64,000 nt of DNA from Nemorincola sp044225795 (GTDB lineage Bacteria; Bacteroidota; Bacteroidia; Chitinophagales; Chitinophagaceae). The stretch spans positions 248,001 through 312,000 of the forward strand of contig JBGAIF010000001.1 in NCBI GenBank assembly GCA_044225795.1, given 5' to 3'. Below the pieces are notes generated by a model. That model worked only from the letters and a program-made list of their open reading frames with translations. It was not told where the DNA came from and made no database searches. Shown here piece by piece: positions 60,158-64,000 of the stretch. The position numbers and the translations under genes were made by a program. Numbering within the stretch: the first letter of the stretch is position 1; every line of letters begins with the position of its first letter.

Positions 60158-60373
60158 TTATTCTGCTACTGTGTTTGCTGGCTCGCCAATATTTTTGAAA
60201 ATGATCTTTACCTGCTTAAGTGTGTAAAATCTCCCCTTCTTCTCTCCAATAGCCTCGGAAAAAGGTTCGAGCCATATTTTGATCGTTCTTGGCTTTACGC
60301 CATAAAGTGCTGCCAGTTCTTTCAAAGAATAAGGTCGCAAATGGTTGTCGGTGTTGTTTACTGTAATATCCAT
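60158..60373 (-). CDS. Small helix-turn-helix protein (MerR/excisionase-like)
   Basis: A 71-residue protein. The segment YSLKELAALYGVKPRTIKIWLEPF is a winged helix-turn-helix of the MerR/excisionase type. RFYTLKQVKIIFKNIGEP fits the wing and following helix, as in phage excisionases and small DNA-bending regulators. It is the best candidate for the recombination directionality factor of the element. It lies between the recombinase pair and the XRE regulator. Confidence 0.75.
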   Translation of the reverse strand: MDITVNNTDNHLRPYSLKELAALYGVKPRTIKIWLEPFSEAIGEKKGRFYTLKQVKIIFKNIGEPANTVAE

Positions 60374-60436
60374 ACAAAGCTGTTTTAATTGTTTACTATT
60401 GGTCCGTTAGTCGTGAAGTCATCAGGAGCTATGTAG

Positions 60437-61462
60437 TTAGTTGATATAAAGTTTTGTAAATTCATCAAGATTTAGGTGAAAAAGATCGGCAATACCTTTG
60501 TCTTGCAGTCTTCTCTTACTCTTCAGTTGCTTAATCCAGCTAAAAACCAAAGATGAGTTTTCTAAAGGCACATCAAGTTCTCTAGGCTCTCTTCTGCGCA
60601 TTTTCTGTTCATTAAATTGTTGCAGCAGGTATCTTCTTTGGTTAGGTGTCAAATATCCCAGATCATCAGCCCGGTATAACAGGGAAATCATAGATACTTT
60701 CCATTTACGTTTTAGTTCACCTAGCAATGGAACCGTTACACCATGCTCAAAATCCTTTCGTATCGCATTTTCCGGCATAAGGAACTCAGAAGCAAATAGA
60801 TTAGCCTCATGTGCTATATCCCGTTCCCAGCCAACGCTTTTCGAAGTGTGCATCACCAGATGTCCTAATTGATAGGCCAGAGAAAACCGCTGTCTGTCAC
60901 CAAGTAACGTGTTATTGATAATAATTATTGGAAAGTGATCGTCAGTAAAAACACAACGGCTGTCTACTCGCTCAGTGCCAAAATCAAAAGAGATAATAGC
61001 AATACCATTTCTTTCGAGCAATTCTACCATATTCTCAACAATTCCACTGCTAACCTTCCAAGTACTCCTTATTTTCTGAGCAATAACCGCAGGAGAATTC
61101 TTATCATTAACTTCAAAGGATGGTAGCCCGGTACTACTCAATTGCAATTCTTTTATGAGTGTCTGGACATGCATCCTTTGAATGTTGATATTCGCATTTA
61201 GCGCTGTCAGTAGTTTCTGAGCTACCTTGTCCCGCTTGCGGTAAATCAAGTGTTCAGCGTAGATTTCATTATCCTGGTCAAAAAAAGAAACCTGATAGTT
61301 GGTAGCCTTGGCAATTGCAGCTATTGTCTCATCACTGAAATTAAAATCACCTCTTTCCATTCTGCTCAAAGTAGTGTTGGAAACACCAATCTTTGAAGCT
61401 AATTCAACCTGAGTTATACCTCTAGCTTCTCTTGCTAAAACCACCATATTCTTGTTGACCAT
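60437..61462 (-). CDS. XRE regulator fused to a degenerate ImmA/IrrE-type peptidase domain
   Basis: A 341-residue protein. The ATG at 61462 is used (MVNKNMVVLAREARGITQVEL): the -7 box lies just upstream and overlaps a longer TTG-started frame. Residues about 5-60 are a Cro/CI-type HTH (ARGITQVELASKIGVSNTTLSRMERG in outline). From about 120 comes an ImmA/IrrE-like domain (WKVSSGIVENMVELLERNGI, IIINNTLLGDRQRFSLAYQLGHLVMHTS in outline, AHEANLFASEFLMPENAI). The zinc motif HExxH reads YQLGH, so the first His and the catalytic Glu are lost. It may act as a repressor without proteolysis. Position suggests control of the element's recombination genes. Confidence 0.83.
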   Translation of the reverse strand: MVNKNMVVLAREARGITQVELASKIGVSNTTLSRMERGDFNFSDETIAAIAKATNYQVSFFDQDNEIYAEHLIYRKRDKVAQKLLTALNANINIQRMHVQTLIKELQLSSTGLPSFEVNDKNSPAVIAQKIRSTWKVSSGIVENMVELLERNGIAIISFDFGTERVDSRCVFTDDHFPIIIINNTLLGDRQRFSLAYQLGHLVMHTSKSVGWERDIAHEANLFASEFLMPENAIRKDFEHGVTVPLLGELKRKWKVSMISLLYRADDLGYLTPNQRRYLLQQFNEQKMRRREPRELDVPLENSSLVFSWIKQLKSKRRLQDKGIADLFHLNLDEFTKLYIN

Positions 61463-61480
61463 ATTCCGTTCTTCTGAACA

Positions 61481-61513
61481 CAAATCTAAAATATATTTTG
61501 TATATTTGACAAA
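61481..61513 (-). promoter_or_regulatory. Promoter of the XRE/ImmA-like gene
   Basis: On the minus strand: TTTG (61510-61513), a 21-base spacer and TAGATTTG (61481-61488), 18 bases before the ATG at 61462. Confidence 0.65.
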
Positions 61514-61840
61514 TAATTTTCTATTTTTATTTACAAATATGTTTACTTGTTATTAGTTTACATGACTGTAAGACGTTTTGAACTGTTCTTTATCTAGACC
61601 AAAGAAGGCCAAAACGAAATTTGAATTTCGTACTTCCGTCACAATCTTTTTAGCGAAAAATTCTATTCAAGAATGATTAGACCTTCCCGGTCACGAAAAA
61701 CTGAGATTGTATCGGGATTAGACTGAAAATATATAAGATTATTTTAGGTGTATTTATTGGTATAATCATAGTGAATATTCAACAATGCGTATCAAAAGAA
61801 TTCCTAGAGGCGAATAGTACTTTACCTTTACCCACAAGCT
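61484..61840. other. A/T-rich intergenic stretch in the element
   Basis: About 357 bases without a plausible gene. The left 30 bases are the XRE-gene promoter. The rest is A/T-rich, with several TTTAC/ACAAAT-like words around 61510-61560 that could be regulator sites. The part next to 61840 is simply downstream of the methyltransferase gene. No strong hairpin is seen. Confidence 0.55.
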
Positions 61841-62542
61841 TTATTTCAATATAGAAACGAGGTATTTATTTACATAGATCGTATTCGCTTCATAGTCGAA
61901 GCCATTTAAAACAAAGCTACTGTCTATCTCTTCAAATCCTAAACCAAACAGCAATTTGTCAATATCAGCCTTTAAAGTATGACCCTCGTAATACGGCTTA
62001 AGACCTACTTCTGTAAGAATGAACTTTGTGTTTTGTAGAATTTCTTTTCCGCCTTCAAAAACCAATAACTCGGCACCTTGTACATCAATCCAGATAATAT
62101 CAATGAATTGTGTGTTGTTATCTCTACACCAATTGTCAAGAGTGTTTGATTGCACTCGCAGCTCTTTTTGAATTAGGGACTGTCCATAATACTTATCATT
62201 CTTAAATGATTCACTAAACTTAAAAAGAGATGAGAAGCCAGCATCAATTCTTTGCTCTACAGACGTATCTACTGCAAAGAAAGGTACCAGCCCTATTTTA
62301 TCTCCCAAAGCAATATTGTGAACTCGAATTTTCATTTTCTTATCAGGAGCAATATTTTCAAGATTGCGCATGCAAATTTCGAAAGAGTCCGGAACAGGTT
62401 CAAAAGCATCAATTTGAGCATGTGGGAAAATATTCGATAGCTCAATTGATTGATGGAGGTGCCAACTGCCAATATCTAGGATTCGTGTAGTAGCAGAAAG
62501 ATCAAAATAAGTAGGGAGCATGGCTAGCCTGCTTGCAACCAT
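61841..62542 (-). CDS. FkbM family methyltransferase
   Basis: A 233-residue S-adenosylmethionine-dependent methyltransferase. Motif I reads TRILDIGSWHLHQSIELSNIF (in outline). IDAFEPVPDSFEICMRNL is the FkbM-type acidic loop, VHNIALGDKIGLVPFF follows, and IDIIWIDVQGAELLVFEGG is the late motif with the Asp/Gln pair. FkbM enzymes O-methylate sugars or polyketides; here a sugar hydroxyl is most likely because a glycosyltransferase gene lies 23 bases upstream on the same strand. The start ATG at 62542 leaves a short N-terminus. It is the last gene of the cargo block. Confidence 0.85.
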   Translation of the reverse strand: MVASRLAMLPTYFDLSATTRILDIGSWHLHQSIELSNIFPHAQIDAFEPVPDSFEICMRNLENIAPDKKMKIRVHNIALGDKIGLVPFFAVDTSVEQRIDAGFSSLFKFSESFKNDKYYGQSLIQKELRVQSNTLDNWCRDNNTQFIDIIWIDVQGAELLVFEGGKEILQNTKFILTEVGLKPYYEGHTLKADIDKLLFGLGFEEIDSSFVLNGFDYEANTIYVNKYLVSILK

Positions 62543-62565
62543 GCTCCCTCTTTTGTTTTCCTTCT

Positions 62566-63504
62566 CTATACTTTCTCTAATGTTTCTGTTTTCACTTTTT
62601 TTTTGGAATCTTCCGAAGTACTTTTCATATCTCCACGAAGTGCAGCAATAATCTTGTCAGCATCAAATATTTCATCTTCATTATTGTATGGAAACTCAGC
62701 TTCGGGGCCATTTGTGTTGTATTTTGCAGTTATAGCATACTTCAATTCTGGCTCAAGTGTCGGTGAATTAGCGATAATATTCGTATGAATAGTATACCCA
62801 AATTGTTCCGGGATATTCGCTATCCAACATACAACCGATGGCTTACCAAGTGCTGCGGCGGTATGCTGTGCAAAACTGTCGATAAACAACCGTTTTTCGC
62901 TTAATTCTATCAAAACAGCAAGTGCCCTGAAATTAGACTGAACAGGAAACACGTTTTGAAGTGCTATCTGATCTTGTCTGCGTATTTGCACTATATTGTA
63001 TTCAGAGGCAAATGCATTGACAACCTTTTGAGCAGTTGCCATTGGTAAGTCTCTTGGCCATGAATACTTGTCTGTTTGATTAGGAAGCCCTCCATTGGTT
63101 TGTATAACCATGATCGGCTTAGGCGACTGGAACATTGTTTTATAAGATGTACGTTCCTTGTGGTTGATATATAGTTCCGGCAATTCTCCATTGTATTTAA
63201 TGCCGAACATCTCGCACCAAACCTTTATTAAGTGGCCTTGCCGCTGAATAAAATTTGTTTCCATATAGGGGTCGTGCAGAAATAGCTTTGTGTCTTTCTG
63301 ATTTTCAATGTGGTTTCTGTAAAAATAAGATGTTTCGTTTGGCGCAAGCGTCGTATCTACTTTTCGGTTTCCGGCAAATACCTCTGGATACCCGGTAATT
63401 ACTATCAGCTTACTATCCGGGTATTGTTTTTTGATTGCGGCACATACAGCCGTAGCCATAATACTTTTGCCGATTCCACCATTGATCTGTAGGATGATTT
63501 TCAT
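62566..63504 (-). CDS. GT9-type (heptosyltransferase-like) glycosyltransferase
   Basis: A 312-residue GT-B protein. The opening MKIILQINGGIGKSIMATAV replaces the usual RxSxxGD-type motif of family 9 with a Gly-rich loop. The second domain has VIQTNGGLPNQTDKYSWPRD and LIELSEKRLFIDSFAQHTAAALGKPSVVCW (in outline), matching the GT9 donor region LIxxADLxIGxDSGPxHLA. Donor sugar unknown. After about 290 comes a basic tail (SEDSKKKVKTETLEKV). It lies 27 bases after the repeat protein and 23 bases before the methyltransferase, so the three form one transcription unit. Confidence 0.85.
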   Translation of the reverse strand: MKIILQINGGIGKSIMATAVCAAIKKQYPDSKLIVITGYPEVFAGNRKVDTTLAPNETSYFYRNHIENQKDTKLFLHDPYMETNFIQRQGHLIKVWCEMFGIKYNGELPELYINHKERTSYKTMFQSPKPIMVIQTNGGLPNQTDKYSWPRDLPMATAQKVVNAFASEYNIVQIRRQDQIALQNVFPVQSNFRALAVLIELSEKRLFIDSFAQHTAAALGKPSVVCWIANIPEQFGYTIHTNIIANSPTLEPELKYAITAKYNTNGPEAEFPYNNEDEIFDADKIIAALRGDMKSTSEDSKKKVKTETLEKV

Positions 63505-63531
63505 TTATTGGATTTTTAGATTTAGTTATTA

Positions 63532-64000
63532 TTATTTTACATATAATTTTACAGACCCTGGACCTGCCCCAACCGTTAACTGATAAACAGCACCCACAGG
63601 TAGGCTTGGATACACTCCGACGGCAGCACCATCAGGAATAACGTTCATCACAAGCTCTTCTATATGAAAGGCATTATTCATTAGATTGGCAGCAGAATTA
63701 ATGTTTTGTCCAAATATGCCTGCAAATTGCATACCATTGTCATCATTTCCAGAGCCACCTAAGATACTTGAAAATTGACCATTTACAGTATTGCCATTAC
63801 CACTAAATATTGAAGAATGGAACGTACCAGGACCGATAAAATTATTTAATCCGCCACCAATAACCCCATATTCCAATGGTCCTCCGCCCCCAGTCGTATC
63901 CATCCAGTTACCATTTCCAGCCCATATAGAACTATAGTTATAGGATGGATCAAATACGGTTGAACCAATTGAATTCTGCAAGCCATTGACAATAGTATTG
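63532..64000 (-). CDS. GG-x-x-N repeat surface/tail-type protein, C-terminal part (runs off the window)
   Basis: The frame is open through the right edge, so the start is not in the window; only about 156 C-terminal residues are seen. They contain short repeats of the type GGGLNNFIGPGTFHSSIFSG, SGNGNTVNGQFSSILGG and GSGNDDNGMQFAGIFGQ, spaced like rungs of a left-handed beta-helix as in YadA-type heads and phage tail fibres. A terminal domain (HIEELVMNVIPDGAAVGVYPSLPVGAVYQLT) ends in a short motif GPGSVKLYVK. No sorting domain of T9SS type is seen. It is the first visible gene of the cargo operon. Whether it is a tail fibre or adhesin depends on the missing N-terminus. Confidence 0.75.
   Translation of the reverse strand, partial: NTIVNGLQNSIGSTVFDPSYNYSSIWAGNGNWMDTTGGGGPLEYGVIGGGLNNFIGPGTFHSSIFSGNGNTVNGQFSSILGGSGNDDNGMQFAGIFGQNINSAANLMNNAFHIEELVMNVIPDGAAVGVYPSLPVGAVYQLTVGAGPGSVKLYVK

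Larger units (their letters stand above)
58172..64000. mobile_element. Probable integrated element at tRNA-Pro (right end outside the window)
   Basis: Support: a large serine recombinase gene abuts and overlaps the tRNA-Pro gene; all genes from 58172 to the right edge run on one strand; a small DNA-binding protein and an XRE/ImmA-type regulator follow as in phages and integrative elements; the sequence is visibly more A/T-rich than the left side; and the cargo (repeat protein, glycosyltransferase, methyltransferase) is accessory. The left boundary is set inside the tRNA. The right attachment site is not in the window, and no phage structural or conjugation genes are seen, so the type of element is open. 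Confidence 0.65.

Overview
The window comes from a chromosome of a Bacteroidota bacterium, most likely a member of the Chitinophagaceae/Chitinophagales. The evidence is phylum-typical gene content: a carboxypeptidase-regulatory/TonB-dependent receptor, GldC, DUF349, DUF4197, DUF4199 and BatA-type proteins, PKD/Ig-repeat proteins with type IX secretion (T9SS) C-terminal sorting domains, and the futalosine menaquinone pathway. Many start codons are preceded by the Bacteroidota -7 box TAnnTTTG, often with TTG/TTTG about 20 bases upstream. No species can be named from the sequence alone.

Layout. 1-745 is non-coding and carries an octanucleotide tandem repeat and one copy of a dispersed hairpin repeat. 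746-9.8 kb holds a TonB-dependent receptor, a small secreted protein boxed between two further repeat copies, a MurG-like glycosyltransferase with an LpxH-like phosphoesterase, small lipoproteins, scpB and an M28 peptidase. 10-16 kb holds a sigma factor coupled to a membrane-anchored trypsin-like protease with an anti-sigma-like N-terminus, then tatC, rpiB, a lipoprotein pair and a cobalamin adenosyltransferase. 16-24 kb is mostly housekeeping (LolD/MacB-type ATPase, ispE, ybeY, an RluA-type synthase, gldC, yqeY-like, cvpA-like, pabA) and also encodes a TPR-kinase-receiver-Hpt phosphorelay protein next to a receiver domain with a C-terminal membrane anchor. 24-28 kb has two ferritin-like proteins with twin-arginine leaders and a second hybrid kinase. 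28.5-37.3 kb has another glycosyltransferase and a 2138-residue secreted protein (13 PKD-type motifs, then nine tandem Ig-like repeats, then a T9SS domain) followed 2 bases later by an outer-membrane barrel protein. 37-50 kb holds kdsD, DUF349, DUF4197, a TonB-receptor-like protein and a four-gene block (BatA/vWA, catalytically degenerate dihydroorotase, DUF4199, GT2). 50-58 kb holds long-form ispG, a T9SS-exported papain-like protease that shares Ig repeats with the giant protein, mqnB-mqnD, and a pyruvoyl-tetrahydropterin-synthase-like gene with folE.

From about 58.2 kb to the right edge the sequence looks like an integrated element. A large serine recombinase reads antisense into the 3' half of a tRNA-Pro(GGG) gene, so its last residues are encoded by the tRNA. 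It is followed by two small genes, an XRE regulator with a degenerate ImmA/IrrE-type peptidase domain, and a cargo block transcribed together: a GG-x-x-N repeat (beta-helix-like) surface or tail protein running off the edge, a GT9-type glycosyltransferase and an FkbM-type methyltransferase. This cargo block, read as a possible self-contained glycosylated surface-protein cassette, is the best candidate here for an undescribed system. The sigma/anti-sigma-protease pair and the Ig-repeat protease/giant protein relationship come next. All functions are read from protein sequence patterns; no database search was possible.
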